DNA of 64,000 nucleotides from Brevibacillus migulae (lineage in GTDB: Bacteria > Bacillota > Bacilli > Brevibacillales > Brevibacillaceae): the NCBI RefSeq assembly GCF_004521915.1, contig NZ_SDKD01000016.1, forward strand, positions 62,001-126,000. Direction: 5' to 3'. Every line of letters starts with the position of its first letter. Within the stretch, counting starts at the first letter, position 1. The notes below the pieces were generated by a model, which saw only the letters and a program-made list of their open reading frames with translations, did no database searches and was not told the origin of the DNA. Below are positions 18,352 through 27,546 of this stretch, in pieces. The position numbers were made by a program, and so were the translations under genes.

Positions 18352-18386
18352 GGATCACTTGTGCTTGTGCATGAGTGATCTTTTTT
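18352..18386 (+). terminator. intrinsic terminator after the lysR gene
   Basis: GATCACT (18353-18359) pairs with AGTGATC (18374-18380), followed by six T residues. Confidence 0.8.
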
Positions 18387-18447
18387 GTACATTCATGCTT
18401 TTTCTTTTCATCTATTCGATGGTTAGGGTTAAGCCAAACGCTACGTG

Positions 18448-18662
18448 AGGAAGGGAAGAGAGGGACGGGCGGAGTCTTTGTCACACCTACAGAGGTGGAG
18501 CTTCCAAAAACGGTACACGTTTGTCGCGCAAACCCCACCGGTTGAATAAGCTTCTTCGAAACTTGTTGCGCGACGTACCGTTTTTGGAAGCGGAACCGGA
18601 CAGTCTCCACTCCCTTGCGGGTGTGGCAAGAACGTAAGCCCCGCCCTCTCTTCCCTTCCCCT
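18448..18662. repeat. 215-bp nested inverted repeat, structured RNA or MITE-like element
   Basis: This gap between two plus-strand genes has no convincing ORF but folds on itself almost end to end. The outer arms (18449-18464 and 18646-18661) match over 16 bp, with GGAAGGGAAGAGAGGG on the left. A middle pair (CTTCCAAAAACGGTAC at 18501-18516 with its complement near 18575-18590) matches over 16 bp. It continues, after a 6-base bulge, into a 9-bp pair (GTCGCGCAA with TTGCGCGAC). Between outer and middle arms CACACC can pair with GGTGTG. The apical loop is about 30 bases. No T-run follows either end. Candidates are a large non-coding RNA or a miniature inverted-repeat element; I see no clear target duplication. 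Confidence 0.6.
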
Positions 18663-18774
18663 ACCACCATGTTTGCAAAACCATTCCTTTTCGTTATGGA
18701 TCGTAATAAAAGAATTGTATTTTAAAGAATGACAAATCGGTACTATCATGTGGAAAGAAGGGGGAAGTAAAGGG

Positions 18775-19083
18775 ATGGGCGACCAACGAACCAGCTTGAT
18801 CAATTTCATGAAGAGCCATGAAGGAAAAGACTTTGATGCCCTGCTGCAGGATGATCTGCGTGCAGAAGGGTTTCATTTCACCACCTATATCTCGAAAGGA
18901 AAGGTCCTGCTCGGAAACGACAGCCTTCTCATAAGCGAGCCTCAGACAGGGAGGTTTTTCTGCTTGCCGCTGGTCGGCATCAAAGAGATTCAAGAAGAAA
19001 GCACGGACACCTATGATCATGCTCTTTGCGTGACCTACGAAAACCATTATTCCGTCTCCATCCAAATATTCGAGCTGCTGTAA
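18775..19083 (+). CDS. hypothetical protein, 102 residues
   Basis: I do not recognise this protein. The best start is ATG 18775 after GGGGGAAGTAAAGGG; an upstream ATG at 18748 is less well placed. It is soluble, mildly acidic, and its C-terminal half (IKEIQEESTDTYDHALCVTYENHYSVSIQIFEL) alternates in a beta-strand pattern. It ends 16 bp before the AEC transporter gene and is probably in one transcript with it. It lies just after the large inverted repeat. Confidence 0.6.
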   Translation: MGDQRTSLINFMKSHEGKDFDALLQDDLRAEGFHFTTYISKGKVLLGNDSLLISEPQTGRFFCLPLVGIKEIQEESTDTYDHALCVTYENHYSVSIQIFELL

Positions 19084-19099
19084 AAAGGAGTCAACGTGT

Positions 19100-20023
19100 A
19101 TGAACGTCCTATTTCTGATCGTATATCAAGTTATCCTGCCTGTTTTCGCGCTGATCGGCGTAGGGGCATTTTTGCATCGAAAGTTCTCATTCGACATGAA
19201 TACTTTATCCAAAATCACCACGTATTTTCTGCTGCCGGCTGTCAGCTTTGTCAACATCTACGAAAGCAAAATGAACGGTCAAACGTTTATCGGCATACTC
19301 GGTTTCTTGATCCTGCAAAATCTTTGTTTGATCGTTGTCAGCACAGCCATCGCCAAGGTTGCGAAATTTGATCGTGCGTTGTCAGCCACGTTTGAAAACA
19401 GCGTGGTTCTCAACAATTCGGGGAATTTTGGCTTGCCAGTCAGCCAGCTGGTGTTTCACGCCAATCCATTGGGGGCTTCCATTCAGGTGGTAGTCAGCAT
19501 CTTTCAGAACCTGCTCACCTACACGTACGGTCTCATGAATGCGATGTCCGTTAAGAGCAAAGGAACAAGCGCGGTTCGGGAGATGGTCAAAAATCCCGTC
19601 ATCTATGCTTTTCTGCTGGGGCTGGTCATGAATCATTTCCATCTGCAGCTGCCTTCTGTCTTATGGAAACCGGTTGAGAATGCGGCGGATGCGTTTCTGG
19701 CGATCGCCTTGGTCACGCTGGGAGCGCAGAGTGCCTTTCTCCGTTTTGAGGGGATCTCGCTGCCGCTTTTCCTCAGTCTCGTAGGGCGGTTGCTCTTGTC
19801 GCCATTGATTGCGGTGTGCATTATTTTTGTACTTGGATTAGAGGGGACGACAGCACAAGCTTTGCTGATTGCCAGTTCATTCCCGAGCTCGCGCAACAGT
19901 GCCCTATTCGCTTTGGAATACGACAATCATCCGGAATATGCGGCACAGACCGTACTGCTTTCCACGATGCTGTGCAGTATTACGGTCACGATTGTTGTCT
20001 ACTGTGCCCAGATGTTTTATTGA
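19100..20023 (+). CDS. AEC (auxin efflux carrier) family transporter
   Basis: The 307-residue protein is almost wholly hydrophobic, with about ten helices in two five-helix halves. FVNIYESKMNG, the NNSGNFGLPVSQLVF motif and the ASSFPSSRNSALFALEYD segment are family hallmarks. Bacterial members move organic acids such as malate or malonate. An AAAAGGAG SD lies upstream. The substrate cannot be inferred from context. Confidence 0.88.
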   Translation: MNVLFLIVYQVILPVFALIGVGAFLHRKFSFDMNTLSKITTYFLLPAVSFVNIYESKMNGQTFIGILGFLILQNLCLIVVSTAIAKVAKFDRALSATFENSVVLNNSGNFGLPVSQLVFHANPLGASIQVVVSIFQNLLTYTYGLMNAMSVKSKGTSAVREMVKNPVIYAFLLGLVMNHFHLQLPSVLWKPVENAADAFLAIALVTLGAQSAFLRFEGISLPLFLSLVGRLLLSPLIAVCIIFVLGLEGTTAQALLIASSFPSSRNSALFALEYDNHPEYAAQTVLLSTMLCSITVTIVVYCAQMFY

Positions 20024-20030
20024 TCTCCAC

Positions 20031-20069
20031 AAAAAAAGGAGCCGAGCAGCAGTTCGGACTCCTTTTTTT
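20031..20069. terminator. bidirectional terminator between AEC gene and amidase
   Basis: AAGGAGCCGA pairs with TTCGGACTCCTT (one bulged A), flanked by A7 on the left and T7 on the right, so it can serve both convergent genes. Confidence 0.85.
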
Positions 20070-20073
20070 GCTG

Positions 20074-21879
20074 TTATGGTGATTGGGCGGCAAAGTATCG
20101 AAGAATGCCTTTGTACAGACCATCTGCAGCCAACTCCTGCTGTTTGGAGGAGCGCAAGCGGATTTCTTCCTGGTAATTGGACAGAAATCCGATTTCAGCA
20201 AGGATCGAGACAACCGGATTCTCACGGAGAACAAAATAGTTGCCAAAGCGAGCATTCAGGTCTTTGTAAGAGGTGGAACGGACGATCTCCGATTGCACCA
20301 GAGAGGCAAGCTGGCTCGATTTTCCCTCGTTGTAGTAAAACACGATCGTACCGTTTGTCAACGAGTTCGGATGAGTGTTGTGATGGATGCTGACAAATAT
20401 ATCGGCATTGTTGTTAATCGCGACATCTACCCGGTTTTGCAAGGTCAGCTTGCGGTCATCGCTGCGCGTCATGATAACTTTTGCGCCTGCCGCTTCCAGC
20501 TTGTTTTTCAGCAGCAATGCGACCTGCAGATTGATTGTTTTTTCCAGGGTGGAGAAGCTGGAGCCGGTGGCGCCATTGTCATCGCCGCCGTGTCCGGCAT
20601 CCACCACGATGACTTTATTCACCAATTCATTTCCTTTGACTACGTTGTCCGTGCCGTCTGCGCTTACCAGCCAGCCGGCTATGTATCCCGTAGAACCGTT
20701 TGCCAGCTTGATTTGGAACCAATCGTCATCTTTTTTGACAATCGCATATCGCTCACCCGCCTGGACACGACCAACGATATCATAGGTGGTTCCCGGACCG
20801 GAGCGGACATTGGTATCTGGATTGAGAATCGTAACGAATGCTTCAGCCGACACAGGAGCCTGTTCCACATTGATCAACCAGCCAGCTACCCAGCCTTCGC
20901 TGCCATCCGATGTTTTGACCTTATACCAGTCACCCTGCTGTTCCAATAGGGTAAGGCTTGCCCCTTGCGTCAGCGTAGAGATGAGGTCGCTGTCTGTCGT
21001 AGGCTGACTCCGCAAATTGACCATGGACGAGGTGACGTTTGCCTTTCCGATACCGGTTTCATTGGCGGTCGGGGGTGCGGCAGGCGGTGTCGTCTGCGTC
21101 GGTGTTTGCGGTGTAACGGTCAGCGGCGGAGGAGCTTGCTCGGTTTTGGAAATCCAGCCAACGACGCCATCAATGTCAATTTTGAGCCAACCGCTCTGCT
21201 CCGCCAGCTGTTTCACCGTCATGCCGGGGCTCAGCTGGCCGATTGCAGTCAGACTGCTGTTGGGCTCCGGGTAGATATAGGGTGAATGATGCACCGTGAC
21301 CATGCCGCCCTGTTGGGTCACCAGTACTGGTGACGAAGCTGGTTTCTGTGCCGAAGTGGTTGGAGCAGTCGCGGGCTCTTTGGCAGGTGGAGCCGTGGTC
21401 GCGCCGGATTCGGTTACCAGCCAGCCGGCAGCCCAGCCTGTTTTCCCCCCGGAAAGCTGGATTTGCACCCATTCCCCGCTTTTTTGCAGGATGGGATAGG
21501 CTTGTCCCGGATTGATATTGGCCACCACGGGAAAGGTCTGACTTGGTCCCGAGCGGATGTTCAAGTTGGTTACTTTGCTGGTTATTTTCTTTTGTGCTGC
21601 GGCGGTCGGGATGGACTTGACCATCCAGGCAGCCAGCCAGCCTTCTTGCCCGCCCGGAAGCTTTACTTTCACCCAGTTGGCTTGTTCACTTAAGACGGGA
21701 AGGACTGTATTTTTGGAAACCGTCGTCATGACGGGATCGTTTAGACTGGGACCGGAACGAACGTTGAGCTTATCGACAGTCACTTGTACTTCACCGGCAG
21801 CGGCCCATGCGGTAAAGGGCAGGGCGAAGAGTGACAGGATGAGCAAAATACGCACGTGTAGCTTCATGCGAGTAAACAC
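20074..21879 (-). CDS. yrvJ: N-acetylmuramoyl-L-alanine amidase with five SH3b domains (YrvJ type)
   Basis: A secreted wall hydrolase cutting the bond between muramic acid and the stem peptide. The start is taken as GTG 21879, 8 bases after GAAAGGA; ATG 21888 lies too close to it. The 601-residue protein has a signal peptide ending near AWAAA, then five bacterial SH3 repeats (NVRSGP-type cores, the third degenerate). A catalytic Amidase_3 domain follows, with zinc ligands in VDAGHGG, the TLEKTINL Glu and SIHHN, and the catalytic Glu in ILAEIGF. Domain number and position between dtd and hisS equal B. subtilis yrvJ. Confidence 0.92.
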   Translation of the reverse strand: MFTRMKLHVRILLILSLFALPFTAWAAAGEVQVTVDKLNVRSGPSLNDPVMTTVSKNTVLPVLSEQANWVKVKLPGGQEGWLAAWMVKSIPTAAAQKKITSKVTNLNIRSGPSQTFPVVANINPGQAYPILQKSGEWVQIQLSGGKTGWAAGWLVTESGATTAPPAKEPATAPTTSAQKPASSPVLVTQQGGMVTVHHSPYIYPEPNSSLTAIGQLSPGMTVKQLAEQSGWLKIDIDGVVGWISKTEQAPPPLTVTPQTPTQTTPPAAPPTANETGIGKANVTSSMVNLRSQPTTDSDLISTLTQGASLTLLEQQGDWYKVKTSDGSEGWVAGWLINVEQAPVSAEAFVTILNPDTNVRSGPGTTYDIVGRVQAGERYAIVKKDDDWFQIKLANGSTGYIAGWLVSADGTDNVVKGNELVNKVIVVDAGHGGDDNGATGSSFSTLEKTINLQVALLLKNKLEAAGAKVIMTRSDDRKLTLQNRVDVAINNNADIFVSIHHNTHPNSLTNGTIVFYYNEGKSSQLASLVQSEIVRSTSYKDLNARFGNYFVLRENPVVSILAEIGFLSNYQEEIRLRSSKQQELAADGLYKGILRYFAAQSP

Positions 21880-22070
21880 GGAGGACATCCTTTCTATGCT
21901 AAGTATGACTCAGCCGCCTGTGTGAAAACGAAAGGCGGACTGCCATGATAGTCTTTCGGGATTCTGCCTTCATTTTCCTGCACAAACCGACAAATTCTCA
22001 CATCAAAGCGCCACTTTATGGCAAGAATAGGAGGAAAAGCGAGAATCAGCTTGCAGGAAGGTGGAAAAGG

Positions 22071-22244
22071 ATGCGCCAATCAAGAAATGGGATCATCGCA
22101 AGGGAATCCAGCAAGAAACTGTTTTCGGTAGACTTTCATGACTTTCTGGAAAAAGAGTCCACTTATAATGACGTGGAATTATCACAAGAGTTTCAGATCA
22201 GCATCCAAGATATACAGCGTTTGCGGCATCGGATGAAACGGTAG
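22071..22244 (+). CDS. small helix-turn-helix-like protein (YrzK position)
   Basis: A 57-residue protein starting at ATG 22071 after GGAAGGTGGAAAAGG. The C-terminal half, YNDVELSQEFQISIQDIQRL plus a basic RHRMKR tail, reads as a helix-turn-helix resembling sigma factor region 4. It has the position of B. subtilis yrzK between yrvJ and the hisS region. I cannot say whether it binds DNA. The 190 bp upstream, divergent to yrvJ, should hold both promoters. Confidence 0.6.
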   Translation: MRQSRNGIIARESSKKLFSVDFHDFLEKESTYNDVELSQEFQISIQDIQRLRHRMKR

Positions 22245-22321
22245 AACCACTGTTTTCGCATTGACCGGGCTTTTCAGGTTCGATAAGATGAGGGATGTCA
22301 TACTGAAAAGCAGGTGAATCC

Positions 22322-23833
22322 ATGATTGTCGTAAAATGCGAAGGGCATTCTTTTGAGCGGGAGATCGGCTTGATTCTTGCCCTTTTTGAAGAAGAACCAG
22401 AGATTCGTTTTGTTACTGAGTATATACCAACCAATGGTGAAACATATATCCAGCTCACCTTGCAGCCCGGGGAAAAGGGTGTTCATACGCTCGGGATTAT
22501 CGAAAAAGGGGAGACTCGCTTTACGTACGACTACGACCGTCTCTATCTTGCCTTCGATGAAAAGAGCATGCGCAAGACGGCAAAGCAAGCGATCAGCTAC
22601 ACGCTACTCATGCTGATGGAACAGCTGACCGGAGTGGAACAGGGCTGGGGCATTTTAACCGGGATTCGTCCGACCAAGCTGCTGCATCAGTTTCTTTCGT
22701 CGGGAATGACCAAGGAAGAAGCGCATCGCCGCTTGCGTACCGATTATATGGTGCGTCCCTACAAGCTTGAACTGCTGCAAAAGATCGTAGACCTGCAGCT
22801 GGCCGTTGTGCCGGATTTTTATTCGATCGATCAGGAGCTTTCGGTATACATCGGCATTCCGTTTTGCCCGACGAAGTGTGCTTACTGCACGTTTCCCGCG
22901 TATGCGATCAAAAGCCATACCGCTTCCGTCAATCCGTTTCTCGAGGGGCTCCACTACGAAATCGAGCAGGTCGGCGCATGGTTGAAAAAGCATGATCAGC
23001 GCATCACGTCCATCTATTTCGGGGGAGGAACGCCAACAAGCATCACGGCAGACGATATGGATCGGCTGTTTGCCTCCATCCATGAATCATTTCCGCATAT
23101 GGACAACGTACGGGAATTGACGGTGGAAGCGGGACGCCCGGACACGATCACGCCTGAAAAGCTGGCGGTCATGAAAAAGTGGAACGTAGACCGCATCAGC
23201 ATCAATCCGCAGTCCTTTACGCAGGAGACGCTGCATGCCATCGGCCGTCATCATACGGTCGAAGAGACGATTGAAAAATATCATCTCGCTATGGAGATGG
23301 GGCTGCGCAATATCAACATGGACCTGATCATCGGGCTGCCGAATGAAGGACTGGCGGAATTCACTCATAGCCTGGAGGAAGTTGGGAAGCTGATGCCCGC
23401 CTCTTTGACTGTGCATACCCTATCCTTCAAACGCGCTTCAGAAATGACCCAAAACAAGGAACGCTACCGCGTGGCCGATCGGGATGAAATCCGCGCGATG
23501 ATGGAGCTCGCCGAAAAATGGACGCGGGAGCAAGGCTACCAGCCCTATTATTTGTATCGCCAAAAAAATATCCTCGGCAATCTGGAGAACGTCGGTTATT
23601 CCATGCCGGGCCAGGAAAGCATCTATAACATCATGATCATGGAAGAGGTGCAGTCGATCCTCGGCTTGGGCTGCGGAGCGGTTTCCAAGCTGATGCAGCC
23701 GGGCTCGGGCAAGCTGACGCGCTGGCCGAATCCGAAAGATCCGAAGACGTATAACGAGACGTATCGGGAATTGGTCAAAGCCAAGCTTGAAGATATGGAC
23801 GCGATTTATGGGGGGCAAGTGGCCCAATCTTAA
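22322..23833 (+). CDS. hemZ: oxygen-independent coproporphyrinogen dehydrogenase HemZ
   Basis: HemZ is a radical-SAM protein of the HemN superfamily, assigned to anaerobic haem synthesis in Bacillus. The 503-residue protein has a family-specific N-terminal region of ~165 residues, then the 4Fe-4S site CPTKCAYC (CX3CX2C), the SAM-binding YFGGGTPTS motif and DLIIGLPNEG. Length fits HemZ rather than the shorter HemW. The start codon follows AAAAGCAGGTGAATCC, a weak SD. Confidence 0.93.
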   Translation: MIVVKCEGHSFEREIGLILALFEEEPEIRFVTEYIPTNGETYIQLTLQPGEKGVHTLGIIEKGETRFTYDYDRLYLAFDEKSMRKTAKQAISYTLLMLMEQLTGVEQGWGILTGIRPTKLLHQFLSSGMTKEEAHRRLRTDYMVRPYKLELLQKIVDLQLAVVPDFYSIDQELSVYIGIPFCPTKCAYCTFPAYAIKSHTASVNPFLEGLHYEIEQVGAWLKKHDQRITSIYFGGGTPTSITADDMDRLFASIHESFPHMDNVRELTVEAGRPDTITPEKLAVMKKWNVDRISINPQSFTQETLHAIGRHHTVEETIEKYHLAMEMGLRNINMDLIIGLPNEGLAEFTHSLEEVGKLMPASLTVHTLSFKRASEMTQNKERYRVADRDEIRAMMELAEKWTREQGYQPYYLYRQKNILGNLENVGYSMPGQESIYNIMIMEEVQSILGLGCGAVSKLMQPGSGKLTRWPNPKDPKTYNETYRELVKAKLEDMDAIYGGQVAQS

Positions 23834-23861
23834 AGAAAAAATATTTTTCCGAGTCGATACA

Positions 23862-24216
23862 TTGACTCGGAAACGAGCATTTGCTATGATTCCATATAAA
23901 GTTTTACCAATTGATCTGATGACGGGACCAAGTACCCATGCAACGCATAGCCAGAGAGAACACGCCGTGGCTGAGAGTGTGTTCCTATGACGACGTGGCG
24001 AATGACTTCCCTGAAGACCCCAGTGAAAGACTACGGTCAAGTAACTGTAAGGCGTAGACCGGCGTTAACGGATGGAGAGCTTTACGATGCAGGCAAGTCT
24101 CTGCAGCGAAGCTCGTCAAGCGGGGTATCCTCAGGATATCCAAGCAGGGTGGCACCACGGGAGAATCTCTCGTCCCTGACATGTAGCAGCATACATGTCA
24201 GGGGCGGGAGTTTTTT
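23862..24216 (+). promoter_or_regulatory. T-box riboswitch of hisS-aspS (tRNA-Asp type)
   Basis: A promoter (TTGACT 23862-23867, 17 bp, TATGAT 23885-23890) drives a ~320-base leader. Stem I is visible: GGGA pairs with TCCC, CCATG with CGTGG, CATAG with CTATG, GAACAC with GTGTTC, and the internal loop has AGTA opposite GAA. The bases after GAA are T-GAC, so the specifier reads GAC (Asp). The T-box sequence (24142-24159) contains TGGC, which pairs with an acceptor end having G73, as in tRNA-Asp; tRNA-His has C73. A strong terminator (about 24167-24216) follows. Uncharged tRNA is expected to promote antitermination. Confidence 0.88.
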
Positions 24217-24341
24217 ATTTGTCGATAGGAATTAATAAAAAAATCCCATCGATCTAAGGACAACGAAGGCACCGCCAAAAGCTTGGCGGACCCAAGTTTT
24301 CTTTATTACACAGGTTCGTGTGAAAGAAGGAGGAAGTTAGG

Positions 24342-25604
24342 ATGGCGAGAATTCAGATCCCGCGCGGCACGCAAGATATTCTGCCAGGAACAGTTGAGCA
24401 GTGGCAATATATAGAGGCCAAAGCACGCGAGCATTTTCGTCGGTTTAATTATCAGGAAATCCGCACGCCGCTGTTCGAATATACCGAGCTGTTTCAGCGC
24501 GGTGTCGGCGAGACGACAGACATCGTAGAAAAAGAGATGTACAGTGTGAAAAATCCGCGCAGCGAGGATCAACTGACGCTGCGTCCGGAGAATACGGCAG
24601 GCGTTGTGCGCTCCTATGTGGAGAACAAAATGTACGGCTCGCCCAATCAGCCTACCAAGCTCTATTATATCGGTCCCATGTTCCGTCACGAGCGCCCGCA
24701 GGCAGGCCGTTTGCGCCAGTTTACCCAGATCGGCGCGGAGACGTTGGGTTCCAGCGATCCATCGATTGATGCGGAAATGATCGCGATGGTGTTCCGCTTT
24801 TACGAGGAGATGGGGCTGAAGGGACTGCGCGTCGACATGAACAGCGTCGGTACACGCGAGGATCGGGAACGTCACCGCACCCACCTGCTCGCGTTTCTGA
24901 ATGATATTCGTCACGAGCTGTGCGAAGACTGCCAATCCCGTATTGACCGCAATCCATTGCGCGTCCTCGACTGTAAGGTGCCAAAGGACCAGGAGCTGAC
25001 CAAAAACGCACCCTCGTTGTTGGAGCACCTGAGCGAAGAGTCGGCCGCACACTTCGCCTCCGTGCAAAAATATTTGACCGCGCTCGGCATCCCATTTGTA
25101 GTGGATCCTCGCCTTGTACGCGGATTGGATTACTACACGCTCACTGCCTTTGAAATAAAAATGGCAGAAATCGGCGCAGTGGAAACACTATGTGGTGGCG
25201 GACGCTACAACGGTCTGGTGGCGGAATTGGGCGGCGACGACATGCCGGGGATCGGCTTCGCGTTTGGCGTGGAGCGCCTGATGCTCGCCCTGCAAAAGCA
25301 AGGCATCGAGCTTCCGGTAAAAACCGGCATCGATTGCTACATTGTCGTACAGACTCCGGAAGCGAAAGAGGTTGCTTTTACTCTGGTTGACCAGCTGCGC
25401 CGCGCAGGAGTGGCCGCTGAGATGGACTATCTGGATCGCAAAATGAAAGCACAGCTCAAAGCAGCGGATCGCCTCACTGCCCAATACACGGTGATCATCG
25501 GTGAGTCCGAGCTGGCGAACAACACAGTAGTCGTAAAAGAAATGGCCACAGGCGAACAGAAAGAAATCGCGGCAGCAGAATTGGTGAACGTGTTACGCAA
25601 ATAA
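24342..25604 (+). CDS. hisS: histidine-tRNA ligase
   Basis: A class II synthetase charging tRNA-His. The 420-residue protein has motif 1 (FNYQEIRTPLFEYTELF), motif 2 (FRHERPQAGRLRQFTQIG), the histidine-specific LVRGLDYYT loop, motif 3 (GIGFAFGVERL) and a C-terminal anticodon-binding domain. ATG is preceded by GAAGGAGGAAG. It is cotranscribed with aspS, 38 bp downstream, behind one T-box. Confidence 0.97.
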   Translation: MARIQIPRGTQDILPGTVEQWQYIEAKAREHFRRFNYQEIRTPLFEYTELFQRGVGETTDIVEKEMYSVKNPRSEDQLTLRPENTAGVVRSYVENKMYGSPNQPTKLYYIGPMFRHERPQAGRLRQFTQIGAETLGSSDPSIDAEMIAMVFRFYEEMGLKGLRVDMNSVGTREDRERHRTHLLAFLNDIRHELCEDCQSRIDRNPLRVLDCKVPKDQELTKNAPSLLEHLSEESAAHFASVQKYLTALGIPFVVDPRLVRGLDYYTLTAFEIKMAEIGAVETLCGGGRYNGLVAELGGDDMPGIGFAFGVERLMLALQKQGIELPVKTGIDCYIVVQTPEAKEVAFTLVDQLRRAGVAAEMDYLDRKMKAQLKAADRLTAQYTVIIGESELANNTVVVKEMATGEQKEIAAAELVNVLRK

Positions 25605-25642
25605 ATTGACAGCGACAGAATGAAAAAGTGGAGGAATCAGTC

Positions 25643-27430
25643 ATGGAATGGAACACCAGAACCATTTTTTGTGGAGAAGTAAGCAAGGAGCAGATCGGGC
25701 AGGAAGTGACCCTGAACGGTTGGGTAAAAACCCGTCGTGACTTGGGCGGCGTCATCTTTATCGACCTGCGTGACCGTACCGGCATCGTGCAAATCGTATT
25801 TAACCCGGAATTCAACAAAGAAGCGTGGGAAATTGCGGACAAAGCCCGCAGCGAATACGTGCTTTCTGTAAAAGGAAAAGTAGTGGCACGTGCAGCAGAA
25901 GCGGTCAATCCGAAGCTGAAAACAGGAGAAATCGAAGTACACATCTCCGAGATCACGATCATCAACAAGGCGAAAACACCTCCGTTTGAAATCGAGGATG
26001 GCATCGAGGTAGATGAGCAGCTGCGCCTGAAACACCGTTACCTGGACCTGCGCCGTCCGGAGATGCAGCGCAACTTCATCCTGCGCAGCAAAGCGGCGAA
26101 AGCATTCCGCGACTACCTGGATGAAAATGGCTTCCTCGAAGTCGAAACGCCGATGCTGACCAAGAGCACGCCGGAAGGGGCACGCGACTATTTGGTGCCA
26201 TCCCGTGTGCATCCGGGCGAATTCTACGCCCTGCCGCAATCTCCGCAGCTGTTCAAGCAGCTCTTGATGGTGTCCGGTTTCGAGCGCTACTATCAGATCG
26301 TGCGCTGCTTCCGCGATGAAGATTTGCGTGCGGACCGTCAGCCTGAATTTACCCAGGTCGACATCGAGACCTCCTTCCTGCAGATGGAGGAGCTGCTCCC
26401 GATGATGGAAAACATGGTTGCTCACGTGTTCAAGAAAACGCTCGGCATTGATGTGCCAACACCATTCCCGCGCCTGACATACGCGGAAGCGATGTCTCGC
26501 TACGGTTCAGACAAGCCGGACGTGCGCTTTGGCATGGAGCTGGTAGAAGTGTCCGATCTCGTGAAGGACAGCGATTTCAAAGTGTTCGCGAGCACTGTCG
26601 CAAGCGGCGGGCAAGTGAAAGCGATCAATGCGAAAGGCTGCGGCCATTACTCCCGCAAAGAAGCGGATGATCTGCAAAAATTCACGAACCGCTACGGCGC
26701 GAAGGGGCTAGCCTATATCGCGTTCAAAGATGGCGAGGTAAAAGGCCCGATCGCGAAATTCTTCAAGGAAGAAGAGATCGAAGCACTGAAGCAGCGCATG
26801 GATGCTGGGGAAGGAGACCTGCTCCTGTTCGTCGCGGATAAGCCGAAAGTGGTGGCGGACGCATTGGGCGCGCTACGCTCCAAACTGGGCGCAGAGCTAG
26901 GCCTGATCGACAACAGCAAGTTCGCGTTCCTGTGGGTCGTAGACTTCCCGCTGGTAGAGTGGGATGAAGACGCAGGACGTTTCGTAGCGCTGCACCATCC
27001 ATTCACCCGTCCGAAAGACGAGGACCTGCATCTTTTGGACACCGATCCAGGCAAAGTGCGTGCGCAAGCGTACGATATGGTGCTCAACGGCTACGAGCTG
27101 GGTGGTGGTTCGATGCGGATCTTCCAGCGCGATATTCAGGAGAAAATGTTCAAGCTCTTGGGTCACAGCCCGGAAGAAGCGAAGGAGAAGTTCGGCTTCC
27201 TGCTGGATGCGTTCGAATACGGCACACCGCCGCATGGTGGTATGGCGCTTGGCCTCGACCGCGTGATCATGCTGCTGGCTGGACGCAACAACCTGCGTGA
27301 TGTCATCGCCTTCCCGAAAACAGCAAGTGCGAGCGACCTGATGGTGAATGCGCCAGGCGAAGTAGACTGGGATCAGCTGCGTGAGCTTCATATCGAGACC
27401 ACTGCTGTGAAGGAAGAAGTAAAATCATAA
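25643..27430 (+). CDS. aspS: aspartate-tRNA ligase
   Basis: A bacterial-type AspRS of 595 residues. The start ATG 25643 lies 8 bases after GTGGAGG. It shows the N-terminal OB-fold (LNGWVKTRRDLGGVIFIDLRDRTG), motif 1 around FLEVETPMLTKSTPEGARD, motif 2 CFRDEDLRADRQPEFTQ, the GAD insertion domain and motif 3 HGGMALGLDR. Codon use is strongly biased to preferred codons, as for a highly expressed gene. Whether it charges only tRNA-Asp or also tRNA-Asn cannot be decided without searching for asnS and gatCAB. Confidence 0.97.
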   Translation: MEWNTRTIFCGEVSKEQIGQEVTLNGWVKTRRDLGGVIFIDLRDRTGIVQIVFNPEFNKEAWEIADKARSEYVLSVKGKVVARAAEAVNPKLKTGEIEVHISEITIINKAKTPPFEIEDGIEVDEQLRLKHRYLDLRRPEMQRNFILRSKAAKAFRDYLDENGFLEVETPMLTKSTPEGARDYLVPSRVHPGEFYALPQSPQLFKQLLMVSGFERYYQIVRCFRDEDLRADRQPEFTQVDIETSFLQMEELLPMMENMVAHVFKKTLGIDVPTPFPRLTYAEAMSRYGSDKPDVRFGMELVEVSDLVKDSDFKVFASTVASGGQVKAINAKGCGHYSRKEADDLQKFTNRYGAKGLAYIAFKDGEVKGPIAKFFKEEEIEALKQRMDAGEGDLLLFVADKPKVVADALGALRSKLGAELGLIDNSKFAFLWVVDFPLVEWDEDAGRFVALHHPFTRPKDEDLHLLDTDPGKVRAQAYDMVLNGYELGGGSMRIFQRDIQEKMFKLLGHSPEEAKEKFGFLLDAFEYGTPPHGGMALGLDRVIMLLAGRNNLRDVIAFPKTASASDLMVNAPGEVDWDQLRELHIETTAVKEEVKS

Positions 27431-27546
27431 GGGAAGAGCGGTCAACTTGAAACCGTACCTTCCACTGTGATAACATACGGACAGATCAACCGATACGGAT
27501 AAGACCGTGTCGGTCCGACCGCTCGCGGTCAACAGAAGCACAAACA

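Noticed and set aside
18317..18809. Two minus-strand ORFs (117 and 122 residues) across the inverted repeat
   Set aside because: They read through palindromic arms, lack SD sequences and have no protein-like pattern.
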